Positions 17,473 to 25,796 of a stretch of 39,354 bases of DNA are shown one piece after another. Source of the stretch: an uncultured Opitutia bacterium (GTDB lineage Bacteria > Verrucomicrobiota > Verrucomicrobiia > Opitutales > Opitutaceae); assembly GCA_903820035.1 (NCBI GenBank), contig CAIJFT010000220.1, positions 1 through 39,354 of the forward strand, in the 5' to 3' direction. Position 1 is the stretch's first letter. Every line of letters begins with the position of its first letter. Position numbers and translations under genes: made by a program. The notes under the pieces were generated by a model. It was not told where the DNA came from. It was given only the letters and a program-made list of their open reading frames with translations, and did not search any database.

Positions 17473-20400
17473 ATGAAACGCCCCATTATCATTACCGCCC
17501 TCGGCCGCTGGCTTGCCCTCGCGCTCGCGTCGACCGCCGCCACCTACGCGGCCAACGACAACGCCCCGGGAGCGATCGAGGGCCGCGTGCTCAACACCGC
17601 CACGGGAGAATATCTCGCGAAGGCCCGACTCACCGTCGCCGGCACCGCGCTGGAGATCTTCAGCGGCCCGTCCGGCGAGTTTCGCCTGAGTCCGGTGCCC
17701 ACCGGAGAACTCAAAGTCACCGTGTTCTACACCGGAACCGTGCCGCTGACCGAGACGATCGCGGTCGCCGCCGGCGCCACTGTGCCGCACGACTTTAATC
17801 TCCGCTCAATCAAGGATGGCCGCGCGCGGAGCGGCGACGACAAGGACGTGGTGAAATTGGACGCGTTCACGGTCGCCACCTCCCGGGCGATGGACGGGGC
17901 CGCCGTCGCCATCAATGAACAGCGCTTCGCCCCCAACGTGACCAATGTCGTCGCGGCCAACGAATTTGGCATCAGCGCCGACGGCAGCGTGGCGGAATTC
18001 ATGAAGTACCTGCCGGGCGTCAGCATCAACTACGTCGGCGGCACGGCCAACACGATCTCCATCGATGGCGCACCGACCAACAGCGTGCCGATCACCGTGG
18101 GCGGATTCGACCTCGCGAGCACCTCGAGCGCGAGCACCTCGCGGTCCATCGAACTGCTTCAGCTCTCCATCAAGAATCTCTCGCGGCTGGAACTGCTGCA
18201 ATCCCCCACGCCCGAATCCCCCGGTTCGGCCCTGGCGGGCTCGATCAATCTGGTGCCGACCAACGCCTCTGATTTTAAGCGGCCGGTCCTGGACGTCAGC
18301 GCCTTCTTGATCATGCGCGACAACTACCGTGAGTTCGATCCGACGCCCGGGCCCTATCGGGAGAAATCCTACAAGGTGCAGCCCGGTTTTGATCTGCGCT
18401 ACGTCAACCCCGTCAACCAGCGGCTCGGGTTCACGGTGTCGGCGAGCTACTCGAATCAGTTCCTGCCGCAGGACACGTTTCAAGCCGCATGGCGCGGCGC
18501 CGGCTTGGCGACCAACGGGACCACGTTGCCCGACACCACCGTGGATAAGCCGTACCTGAGCGATTTCACCCTGACGGACGCGCGGAAATTCAATCAGCGG
18601 AAATCATTCGGCGCGACGGTTGACTACAAGCTCACCGCCCGCGACATCCTGTTTTTCGCCTATGACTACGGCACGTTCTCGTCCGAGTATACGAACAACT
18701 CGCTCGCGCTGAATGTGACCAATGTGGCCGCCAACGGATTCAGTCCGACGTTTACGCACGGGCTGCCCGGCGGCGGGTTGACCATGACGGCGGGAGGGCG
18801 CTGGCGCGGAGGTAATACCCACATGCCAACCCTGACCTACCGGCACAACGGTCCCGTCTGGAGTGCGGAAGCGGGTGCGGGCTATTCGCGATCCACGAAT
18901 TATCTGAGGGACAGCGATCGCGGCTACTTTGGCAGCGTCACCGCACGCCGGAGCAATGTGACCCTCTCGTTCGACGGGGTAAATTCCACCGGTCCCGGCA
19001 CGGTCACCGCCAGGGACGGGACGAGTGGCGCGGTCTTTGATCCGTTTCAGTTGAGCAGCTACGTCCTTACGGCGGCGGGAAACCCGAATCCGCGCGATTC
19101 GATCGACGCGAAGAAGACGGCGTATCTCAAGGCGGCGCGGACGTTCACGATCTTCGGATTGCCCGTGAAACTGAAAGAGGGCTTGGATCTGCGGCAGGCC
19201 ATGCGCGATATTCGCGGCACGTCGACCACGGCGAATTTTGTCGGCGCCGACGGGCGCGGCACCACGACGCCCACGGCCACCGGCGGCAGCGACGACGGGG
19301 CCGGCGCCTACGCGGACCGGAACTTTATGGCGCATGGTTCGCCGTACGGTCTGCCGCCGATCGAATGGCCGAACATCACGGCGCTCTACAAGCTCTACGG
19401 CAGCCAGCCGGGCTATTTCGTCTTCGATCAGAATGCGGGCTACCGCAACGCCGTCAGCGTTTCGAAATGGGCGCAGGAAACCATCTCCGCCGGCTTTGTC
19501 CGCGCCGATGTGTCGCTCCTGAACAATCGATTAAAACTAATCGGCGGCGTGCGCGCGGAAAACACCGAGGTCAAGGCGCAGGGCACGCTGACCGACCCGA
19601 CGGGCAATTTCCAAAAGGATGCGAAGGGCAAAGTGCTCCTCGGCGCCAACGGCGCGCCGTTGCTGGTGCTGCCGACCTCAAACACGCTCGGTGTTTCCCA
19701 ACTCACCTTTCTCGATCGCGCGGCCCGGGCCAACAAGGAATACCTGCGGTACTTCCCGAGTCTCAATGCCGCCTACAGCATCGGTGAAAATCTCGTCGTC
19801 CGCGCGTCTTATTATACGTCCGTGGGCCGGCCGGATTACGTCCAGTATACCGGCGGCCTAACCCTGCCCAACACCGAATCGCCGGCCTCGACCAGCAACC
19901 GGATCGTCGTGAACAATGTCGGGATCAAGACGTGGAGCGCCGACACCACCAAGTTGCGCTTCGAGTATTACTTCCAGGGCGTCGGGCAGTTTTCGGTCGG
20001 GGCCTTCCGCCGAGATTTCCGAAATTTCTTCGGCACCACGGTGTTTCGCGCGACCCCGGAGTTTCTCGCCCTCTACGATTTGGATCCGAACGTCTACGGG
20101 CCTTACGACGTCTCGACCCAGTTTAATCTCCCCGATCCCGTGCGGATGACCGGAATGGATTTCAACTACAAGCAGGCGTTGACGTTTCTGCCGCATGCGC
20201 TGCGCGGCGTGCAGGTGTTCGCCAATGCCACAATTCTCCGTCTCACCGGGGCTGATGCCGCTTCGGCCAGTCTGGTCGGCTATGTCCCGCGAACTTATAA
20301 TTGGGGCGTCAGCCTGACGCGCCCGACCTTTGTCCTGCGCGCCGGCTGGAACTACAGCGGTGAGCGCAAGACCTCCTCGCCCCAAACCGGGCGCGGCCTC

Positions 20401-20622
20401 GAGCCCGGCACCTTCCAATGGAAACCCCAGAGCCTTAAGCTCGACGTGCAGGGTGAATATTATTTTTGGCGGCGGGTCGCGGCGTTCGCGAATTTCCGCA
20501 ACCTGACCGACGCGACCGAGGACACCGGGATTTACGGACCCAATACGCCGGGGTTCGCCCGACTGCGGCAGCGCGACGACTATGGTTCCTCGTGGACCTT
20601 CGGCGTTAAATCCACGTTCTAA
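17473..20622 (+). CDS. TonB-dependent receptor with N-terminal carboxypeptidase-regulatory-like domain
   Basis: The ATG at 17473 precedes a signal peptide (residues 1-27, ending TYAA); the frame is open upstream from 17248 but lacks a sensible start. The protein has 1049 residues. Residues about 33-112 form a CarboxypepD_reg-like domain (EGRVLNTATGEYL, SGPSGEF). A VVKLDAFTV motif (126-134) occupies the TonB-box position. The plug (about 145-270) has FMKYLPGVSINY, ISIDGAP and ALAGSINLVPTNASDF, and the barrel ends KSTF. Its last 243 residues are paralogous to the receptor cut by the left window edge. The class is typical of Verrucomicrobiota glycan loci; the ligand is unknown. The downstream genes (antitoxin relic, beta-propeller protein) are on the same strand 102-272 bp away. 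Confidence 0.94.
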   Translation: MKRPIIITALGRWLALALASTAATYAANDNAPGAIEGRVLNTATGEYLAKARLTVAGTALEIFSGPSGEFRLSPVPTGELKVTVFYTGTVPLTETIAVAAGATVPHDFNLRSIKDGRARSGDDKDVVKLDAFTVATSRAMDGAAVAINEQRFAPNVTNVVAANEFGISADGSVAEFMKYLPGVSINYVGGTANTISIDGAPTNSVPITVGGFDLASTSSASTSRSIELLQLSIKNLSRLELLQSPTPESPGSALAGSINLVPTNASDFKRPVLDVSAFLIMRDNYREFDPTPGPYREKSYKVQPGFDLRYVNPVNQRLGFTVSASYSNQFLPQDTFQAAWRGAGLATNGTTLPDTTVDKPYLSDFTLTDARKFNQRKSFGATVDYKLTARDILFFAYDYGTFSSEYTNNSLALNVTNVAANGFSPTFTHGLPGGGLTMTAGGRWRGGNTHMPTLTYRHNGPVWSAEAGAGYSRSTNYLRDSDRGYFGSVTARRSNVTLSFDGVNSTGPGTVTARDGTSGAVFDPFQLSSYVLTAAGNPNPRDSIDAKKTAYLKAARTFTIFGLPVKLKEGLDLRQAMRDIRGTSTTANFVGADGRGTTTPTATGGSDDGAGAYADRNFMAHGSPYGLPPIEWPNITALYKLYGSQPGYFVFDQNAGYRNAVSVSKWAQETISAGFVRADVSLLNNRLKLIGGVRAENTEVKAQGTLTDPTGNFQKDAKGKVLLGANGAPLLVLPTSNTLGVSQLTFLDRAARANKEYLRYFPSLNAAYSIGENLVVRASYYTSVGRPDYVQYTGGLTLPNTESPASTSNRIVVNNVGIKTWSADTTKLRFEYYFQGVGQFSVGAFRRDFRNFFGTTVFRATPEFLALYDLDPNVYGPYDVSTQFNLPDPVRMTGMDFNYKQALTFLPHALRGVQVFANATILRLTGADAASASLVGYVPRTYNWGVSLTRPTFVLRAGWNYSGERKTSSPQTGRGLEPGTFQWKPQSLKLDVQGEYYFWRRVAAFANFRNLTDATEDTGIYGPNTPGFARLRQRDDYGSSWTFGVKSTF

Positions 20623-20724
20623 CCCCACCTCCCCCGCCATTTTTCTAGTCGTTCGCCGCACGCACCCTTGCCTCCATCCGGGTCCAAGATTGGCGCGCTC
20701 GATCGGCGGGTGCACGAGGATAGC

Positions 20725-20898
20725 ATGAATACAATAACCGCAAAAGTCTTCAAAGCGGGAAAGTCTCACGCTCTGCGCCTCCCTCGCTCACTTGGCGTCA
20801 GCGCCAAATCTTACGGGGCAACCCCGATGACCGACGGTTTTATTAGCACCCTTCTCGCTCGCGTTGGAATTACGTCTCTCCCCCCAAAAAATCGATGA
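20725..20898 (+). pseudogene. VapB/AbrB-type antitoxin remnant
   Basis: A 57-codon frame whose first 30 residues (MNTITAKVFKAGKSHALRLP, then RSLGVSAKSY) match the DNA-binding N-terminus of VapB-like antitoxins of the SpoVT-AbrB swapped-hairpin fold. After about residue 30 the similarity stops and the remaining residues look unrelated, so the gene is probably truncated. No VapC (PIN-domain) toxin follows. Codons such as ACA, ATA, AAA, TCT and CTT are more AT-rich than in neighbouring genes, in keeping with a foreign or decaying insert. The stop TGA overlaps the ATG of the next gene (ATGA at 20895-20898), so it could instead act as a short translated leader for that gene. Confidence 0.5.
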
Positions 20899-22103
20899 AT
20901 ACTCTCAATCGTACCCTCGCCGCGTGCTGGTTCGCACTCGCCCTGACCTCGCTCGCGCCGGCGCAGCCCGCGGCGACCGATCCGCTCGCTCCCTGGCTGA
21001 CCGGCGTGACGATTCAGCCCGTCGCCGCTTCCGCAGCGCGGCACACCCTCCACACGTATTACCTGACGCGACCCGAAAGTCCCGACGGTACGCGCGTCTT
21101 GTTCTACGTTTCCACGACCCCCGACGGTCACCACGGCGATTTGCTCGTCCGCGACCGCGCGACCGGCCGGGAAACCGTCATCGCGCGGGACATCGACACC
21201 GAGGACGCGCACCGCGCCGCCTGCCAGCAGTGGATCAGCAACGGGAAACGCGTGGCCTACCACGATGTGAAGGCGGGGCGTTGGAGCGTACACGTCGTGG
21301 ATCTTGCCAGCGGCACCGACCGCAAACTGGCGGAGGACCGCCAGCTTTGTTTCGGCCGCGCGATCGACGACGTCCTGCCGATTTACGGCTGCCACTGGAA
21401 TCCGGGTGCACATCGCGATCTGGAGTTTCTCGACGCCGCGACGGGCGAAATTCGCACCGTGATGACGATTGCCGACGTGGAGAAACGCTACGGCGCCTGG
21501 CTCGCCAAGGAATTCGGCGGGCGCCCCACTTCGATTTTCTTTCCCAATATCTCACCGGACGGGCAGCGCGTCTTCTTCAAGATGTCGGCGCCCGGCCCCG
21601 ACGGCGCGGCGAACAATTTCCGTTCGGCCAAGGCCAGCAATCGCCAGGGCACGGTGGTCTTCGACCTCGTCGCCAAGCAGCCCGCGTTCATGAGTGAGAA
21701 ATGGGGCCATCCGGCGTGGTATCCCGATTCGCGTACGATCACGGAGGCGGGGAACTCATTCTATAGCACCGATGGTGACGGTAAAATCGCCCGCCGCCCC
21801 GGCCTGCCGAAATTGTCCGGGGACCATCCTTCCGTCAGTCCCGATGGAAAACTCTATGTGATGGATGGCCCGCTCACCAACCTCGAAGGCAAACCCGGCG
21901 AATGGGGCGTCGTGGTCTGCGACATCCGGGGCGATCACTACAAGATCCTCCATCGCTTCAATAACAGCCTCGGCGCCAAATCGTGGCGGAAGAACCACCC
22001 GCATCCGATCTTTAGCGCCGATGGCCGCCGCATCTATTTTAACGTAAACGAGAGCGAGTGGACCCAATTGCTCGTGGCCGAGTGCGGGCCCGACCTTCGT
22101 TGA
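20895..22103 (+). CDS. Secreted TolB/PL22-like beta-propeller protein (possible oligouronide lyase)
   Basis: A 402-residue protein with a signal peptide (1-24, ending PAQ). Repeated blades carry the PD40/TolB pattern: SPDGTRVLFYVS, SPDGQRVFFKMS, PDSRTI, SPDGKLYVMDG and SADGRRIYFN. His residues cluster at WGHP (H272), GDHP (H311) and NHPHP (H368, H370). This recalls the manganese-binding histidines of family PL22 oligogalacturonate lyases, whose HxH pair sits near the C-terminus in the same kind of blade. If that holds, it would split unsaturated products from short uronic-acid oligosaccharides; otherwise it may simply be a binding propeller. It lies between two receptor genes and starts by ATGA overlap with the antitoxin relic. 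Confidence 0.7.
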   Translation: MNTLNRTLAACWFALALTSLAPAQPAATDPLAPWLTGVTIQPVAASAARHTLHTYYLTRPESPDGTRVLFYVSTTPDGHHGDLLVRDRATGRETVIARDIDTEDAHRAACQQWISNGKRVAYHDVKAGRWSVHVVDLASGTDRKLAEDRQLCFGRAIDDVLPIYGCHWNPGAHRDLEFLDAATGEIRTVMTIADVEKRYGAWLAKEFGGRPTSIFFPNISPDGQRVFFKMSAPGPDGAANNFRSAKASNRQGTVVFDLVAKQPAFMSEKWGHPAWYPDSRTITEAGNSFYSTDGDGKIARRPGLPKLSGDHPSVSPDGKLYVMDGPLTNLEGKPGEWGVVVCDIRGDHYKILHRFNNSLGAKSWRKNHPHPIFSADGRRIYFNVNESEWTQLLVAECGPDLR

Positions 22104-22477
22104 ACCGTAGCAACCGGCGCTAGAGCGGTGCCGAAATTTCGGTCGCCGCGTTTGAGCCAGCGGCGACAACGCGGTCACGTCCGACGACCACGTTGTCGCT
22201 GCGCTCCCCCGCGGCTACACACTTTCAGGCTGTGCTTTAGCCGGAACGGGCCGGTTGCATTCGCGGCACCGTCCCACGCCAAGCCCGCGGGGTTTGCGCT
22301 CGGACCGGCCTGCGCCTGGCCCGGGTAATAAGCGTGACCGCGCCCAGTGACACCTGTGCGCCAAGCAGGATTTGCCAATCGCGCCGGCGTCGACCACATC
22401 TCGCCAAGCCCGAATACCCCGTAGGTGGAGTCGCTTTCACGTCGTCCGCCGCTCCTTTTTTTCCGAATCCCACCCCG
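22104..22477. other. Structured 374-bp intergenic region
   Basis: No gene is supported here; open frames are short and lack family resemblance. The left third is rich in inverted repeats (listed separately at 22131-22202). The rest is GC-rich sequence leading to the receptor at 22478, with a run of seven T just upstream of its start and no recognisable promoter. The region must carry the end of the beta-propeller transcript and probably the promoter of the receptor. Confidence 0.5.
22131..22202. promoter_or_regulatory. Palindrome followed by two alternative hairpins
   Basis: CCGAAATTTCGG (22131-22142) is a perfect 12-bp palindrome. It abuts hairpin A: GTCGCCGC (22142-22149) with GCGGCGAC (22160-22167), 8 perfect pairs and a 10-nt loop. 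The right arm of A is reused in hairpin B: GCGGCGACAACG (22160-22171) with CGTTGTCGCTGC (22191-22202), 12 pairs with one G-T wobble, extended inward by GGTC/GACC after a mismatch. A and B cannot coexist. The element starts 28 bp after the stop at 22103. It may be a terminator, an attenuator-like switch for the receptor at 22478, or the remains of a small repeat element. There is no T-tract after B. Confidence 0.4.
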
Positions 22478-25400
22478 ATGTTATCTCCTGTCATGAAATC
22501 AGCTCTCGTGTCCTCGGGCCTGACCGGCCTCTTCGCGATTTTCGGCGCCACGACCGCCATCGCTCAATCCATTCCGGCTGTTGGTGCGCCCGCATCCGAT
22601 GCCGTGCTGCTCACCCCCTTCGAAGTCTCCTCGGCCAAGGACACCGGCTACGCGGCCACGGAGACACTCGCCGGCACGCGCATGCGCACGAACCTCCGCG
22701 ACGTCGGCGCCTCGCTCACGATCCTGACGCCGGAGTTCATCCGCGACCTCGGCGTGAATTCATTCGAGCAAGCACTGCTCTACACCCCGAGCGTTGACTC
22801 AACCGAGGGTGACAACACGGACGCCAATCGCGCGAGCGGCACCCAGATGCGTTTCGGCACCGGCCAGTCGTACTCGATCCGCGGTTTCAACACCAACGCC
22901 GGCAATCAATCGATCTCCCACGACTTCTTCACCGCCCTTGAGCCGACGGATAACTATAACCTTGAGCGCATCACGCTCTCGCTCGGACCCAACGCCCTGC
23001 TCATCGGCGTCGGTAATCCGCAAGGCACCGCCGTCACGTCCACGAAGCGCGCCCAATTGCAGCGGCGGAAAACGGAAGTCCAGACGCAGGCGGATACGAA
23101 TGGCTCGCGGCGTATCGCGATCGACCACAATCAGCCGCTCATTAAAGACAAACTGGGCTTTCGCCTGAACGTGCTGCACGACGAAGCCCGCGAGTTCCGC
23201 AAATACGAAGGCAAGAACCAGGAGCGCCTCACCCTCAGTGTTTCCGCCAAGCCTTGGGCCAACACCCGGCTCACGCTCAATCACGAGAGTTATTCCCTCG
23301 GCACCAACACCTCGAGTTTGGTGTGGGGTTTCGACGGCGGGGCCTTGCGCTGGGCGGCCGCCGGCAAACCGACGATCGATTTTGTGCCGGCAGGCCAGAC
23401 CTGGACCGCCACGCGGCCGTATGTAGACGCCGCCGGGAAACCCATTCCGGTCGCACGCGGGGTGGTTGACCCCGACGGCTTGGTCGACTCCCGCAACGAT
23501 TTCGACCCGAACCTGGTCTTGGGGCAGATCACCGGAAACACCCAAGTCTACACGGTCGGGCTCAACCTGCCGAATCCGATGATCAACACCCGCTATCAGG
23601 GCCAGTTGTCGGCGGCGACTTTTGGCGGCGTCTCCAGCCCCAACTACCAATCCGCCAACCCCTGGGCGATGTTCGGTCTCAGCAAGAGCACGAATCTCAA
23701 CGGTGGGACGTGGGCCGATCCTTCCTCCGCCCAACACGGCCGCTGGAGCCAGCTCATGCTGGAGCAAAAACTCGCGGAAGGACTCTTCCTCGAATTGGGC
23801 GGCAACCTGGCGCTCTACAACCAGTCGCAGGCTCCGAACTTTTTCACGACCGTCACGATTGATCCCAACCGCTACCTCCCCGACGGAACACCCAACCCCG
23901 GCTACCTCGTCCCTTACGCCGAGAACAACCAGATGCAGTTTCGTCCGATCAAGAATCGCTCCGCGGAGTATCGCGGCACGCTGTCCTACGAACTCGATTT
24001 GACCAAACACCACCGCTGGTTCGGCAAACACAATTTCGCGGGGCTCTACCAGACCACGCGCTCGGACGCTGACCAGGATCTCACCCGCGTATTTAATCTC
24101 GCCACCGTTGGCCTGCCCGCGGCCGGCGGCTGGTCCGGCGATGCCGTCAACGGCGCGAACGCCCTGCTCACCCGCGCATATTTCGTCAACGGCAACGTGC
24201 CCGTCCTCCCCGACTCCGTGCAGGTGCTCAATCATCTCGCCCAGCTCAACAGCTATGGGAAATTACTGGGCGCGACGGCCAACGAGTCCGCCCCGGTCAA
24301 CCTCAGTCGGATCTCGTTTCTCAACGCCCTCAAAAGCAAGTTCACCTCGACGGCCTTTTCCCTCGGCTGGCAGGCCCGCTGGTTCGACGGGCGCCTGATC
24401 ACCGTCGCCGGTTACCGGGCCGACGACACCAAGAGCTACGGCGTACCCACTGTCCGCAACGTCGCCAACCCCGCCATAGCCGGCTCCGCGACTGACCCAC
24501 TGAAGCAGACTTTCGCCCTCGCCCAGGACGTTCCTTACAACGACCAGCCCTCGATCGTCGCCAACGGGCAGTCCCGCACGTACGGCGGCGTCTATCACGT
24601 GCTGCCCTGGCTCTCGCTCACCGCTAACCAGTCGAGCAACTTCCTGCCGGTGCCGAATGCCTCGTGGGTCGACCCGCTCGGCCGAGCGGCCCCCAATTCC
24701 CTCGGCAAAACCACGGACTACGGCGTGCGCCTCTCGCTCCTCCAAGGCCGGTTGGCGCTCGGTGTAAGTCAATTTACCACGTCGGCCGACAACCAAGCCC
24801 GCAACGCCAACGCCAGCGTCACCGGCACGCGCAACATTCTCGCTCGCCTGCGGACCAACTACAAAGTCTCCGGCGACTCGCATTTCACGGATCTGGCCGA
24901 AGCCGGCGGCTATCCGGTGGATACCGGCAACACCTCCGACACCTGGAGCTACGTCGCCAAAGGCTACGAGATGAATCTGGTCTACAATCCCTCGCGGAAC
25001 TGGCGCGTCTCGCTCTCCGGCAGCGTCAATACCAACAAGCTCGGCACGCACTTGGCCGCCGTCGGCGCCTACCTTAACACCGATTCGAAGTTCCAGGGTT
25101 TGGGCACCTGGAAGAAGCTCGCCGCGGACCTGCGCAAGATCGAGGCCGGGCAAGCTGCTCCGTCCTTCGATCTCAACCCGGCGAATGCCACCGCCCGCGC
25201 CCAGGCCGGGGCGGACGCGCTCTACCTTGAGCAACAAATCGCCGCCCAGGAGAAGAGCTATCTCGACGACGTCGCGCTCACCGGTGTCACCACCGCGCGC
25301 AACGGCAAGTATGCGTTCAACGGACTCATCACCCGGGTCTTTAACGACGGCGTGCTCAAAGGCTGGACGCTCGGCGGCAACTTCCGCTGGCGCAGCGAAA

Positions 25401-25714
25401 ACACCATCGGCTACCAGCGGCTCACGGACCCGTCCGGCGTACCCAACGGCCGCGTTGATGTGAGCCGCCCGCTGTTCGGCGATCCCTTCTGGGATCTCGG
25501 GGCGATGGTTTCCTATCAGCGCCGCATCTTCGGCAATGTGAACCTCCGCACCCAGCTGAATATCCAGAACCTCCCCAACTGGCAGGCCCCGCGATTGGTG
25601 AGATCGGACTACGACACCAACGCGGTCTACGGTGCCACCAACGCCATCGTCCCGGTGCTCTGGGAACTGCGCCGCCCGCGAAATTACGTCCTCACCGCGA
25701 CGTTTGAATTCTAG
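22478..25714 (+). CDS. TonB-dependent receptor, FhuE/FecA-like class without N-terminal extension
   Basis: Starts are possible at ATG 22478 (1078 residues) or ATG 22493 (1073 residues); the signal peptide (ending IAQ) works with both, and the frame remains open upstream to 22334 without a sensible start. The motif VLLTPFEVS (43-51) sits at the TonB-box position. The plug (about 60-190) has VGASLTILTPEFIRDLG, YSIRGFNTN, YNLERITLSLGPNALLIG and NPQGTAV, then a long barrel ending TFEF. It is most like the receptors at 14426 and 33512, not the two with regulatory-like domains. It is followed by an EF-hand sulfatase after 82 bp, which suggests an oligosaccharide ligand. That link is inferred from position. 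Confidence 0.94.
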   Translation: MLSPVMKSALVSSGLTGLFAIFGATTAIAQSIPAVGAPASDAVLLTPFEVSSAKDTGYAATETLAGTRMRTNLRDVGASLTILTPEFIRDLGVNSFEQALLYTPSVDSTEGDNTDANRASGTQMRFGTGQSYSIRGFNTNAGNQSISHDFFTALEPTDNYNLERITLSLGPNALLIGVGNPQGTAVTSTKRAQLQRRKTEVQTQADTNGSRRIAIDHNQPLIKDKLGFRLNVLHDEAREFRKYEGKNQERLTLSVSAKPWANTRLTLNHESYSLGTNTSSLVWGFDGGALRWAAAGKPTIDFVPAGQTWTATRPYVDAAGKPIPVARGVVDPDGLVDSRNDFDPNLVLGQITGNTQVYTVGLNLPNPMINTRYQGQLSAATFGGVSSPNYQSANPWAMFGLSKSTNLNGGTWADPSSAQHGRWSQLMLEQKLAEGLFLELGGNLALYNQSQAPNFFTTVTIDPNRYLPDGTPNPGYLVPYAENNQMQFRPIKNRSAEYRGTLSYELDLTKHHRWFGKHNFAGLYQTTRSDADQDLTRVFNLATVGLPAAGGWSGDAVNGANALLTRAYFVNGNVPVLPDSVQVLNHLAQLNSYGKLLGATANESAPVNLSRISFLNALKSKFTSTAFSLGWQARWFDGRLITVAGYRADDTKSYGVPTVRNVANPAIAGSATDPLKQTFALAQDVPYNDQPSIVANGQSRTYGGVYHVLPWLSLTANQSSNFLPVPNASWVDPLGRAAPNSLGKTTDYGVRLSLLQGRLALGVSQFTTSADNQARNANASVTGTRNILARLRTNYKVSGDSHFTDLAEAGGYPVDTGNTSDTWSYVAKGYEMNLVYNPSRNWRVSLSGSVNTNKLGTHLAAVGAYLNTDSKFQGLGTWKKLAADLRKIEAGQAAPSFDLNPANATARAQAGADALYLEQQIAAQEKSYLDDVALTGVTTARNGKYAFNGLITRVFNDGVLKGWTLGGNFRWRSENTIGYQRLTDPSGVPNGRVDVSRPLFGDPFWDLGAMVSYQRRIFGNVNLRTQLNIQNLPNWQAPRLVRSDYDTNAVYGATNAIVPVLWELRRPRNYVLTATFEF

Positions 25715-25796
25715 TTCCGGTCGCGAGCGGCACCCGGCCCCCGAACCGTTGTCGCCGGAATACTCGGTCAACGCGTCATCCCCTTAAAACCATCTC

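Noticed and set aside
22243-22273. GGAAC and CGTC as an ECF promoter upstream of the receptor at 22478
   Set aside because: The gap of 22 nt is too long for ECF promoters.
22128-22328. Small open frame in the spacer before the receptor at 22478
   Set aside because: Its start covers inverted repeats, and the Arg/Pro-rich product resembles nothing.
25715-25765. TTCCGG/CCGGAA inverted repeat after the receptor at 25714 as a terminator
   Set aside because: The stem is 6 bp around a loop of more than 30 nt and no T-run follows.
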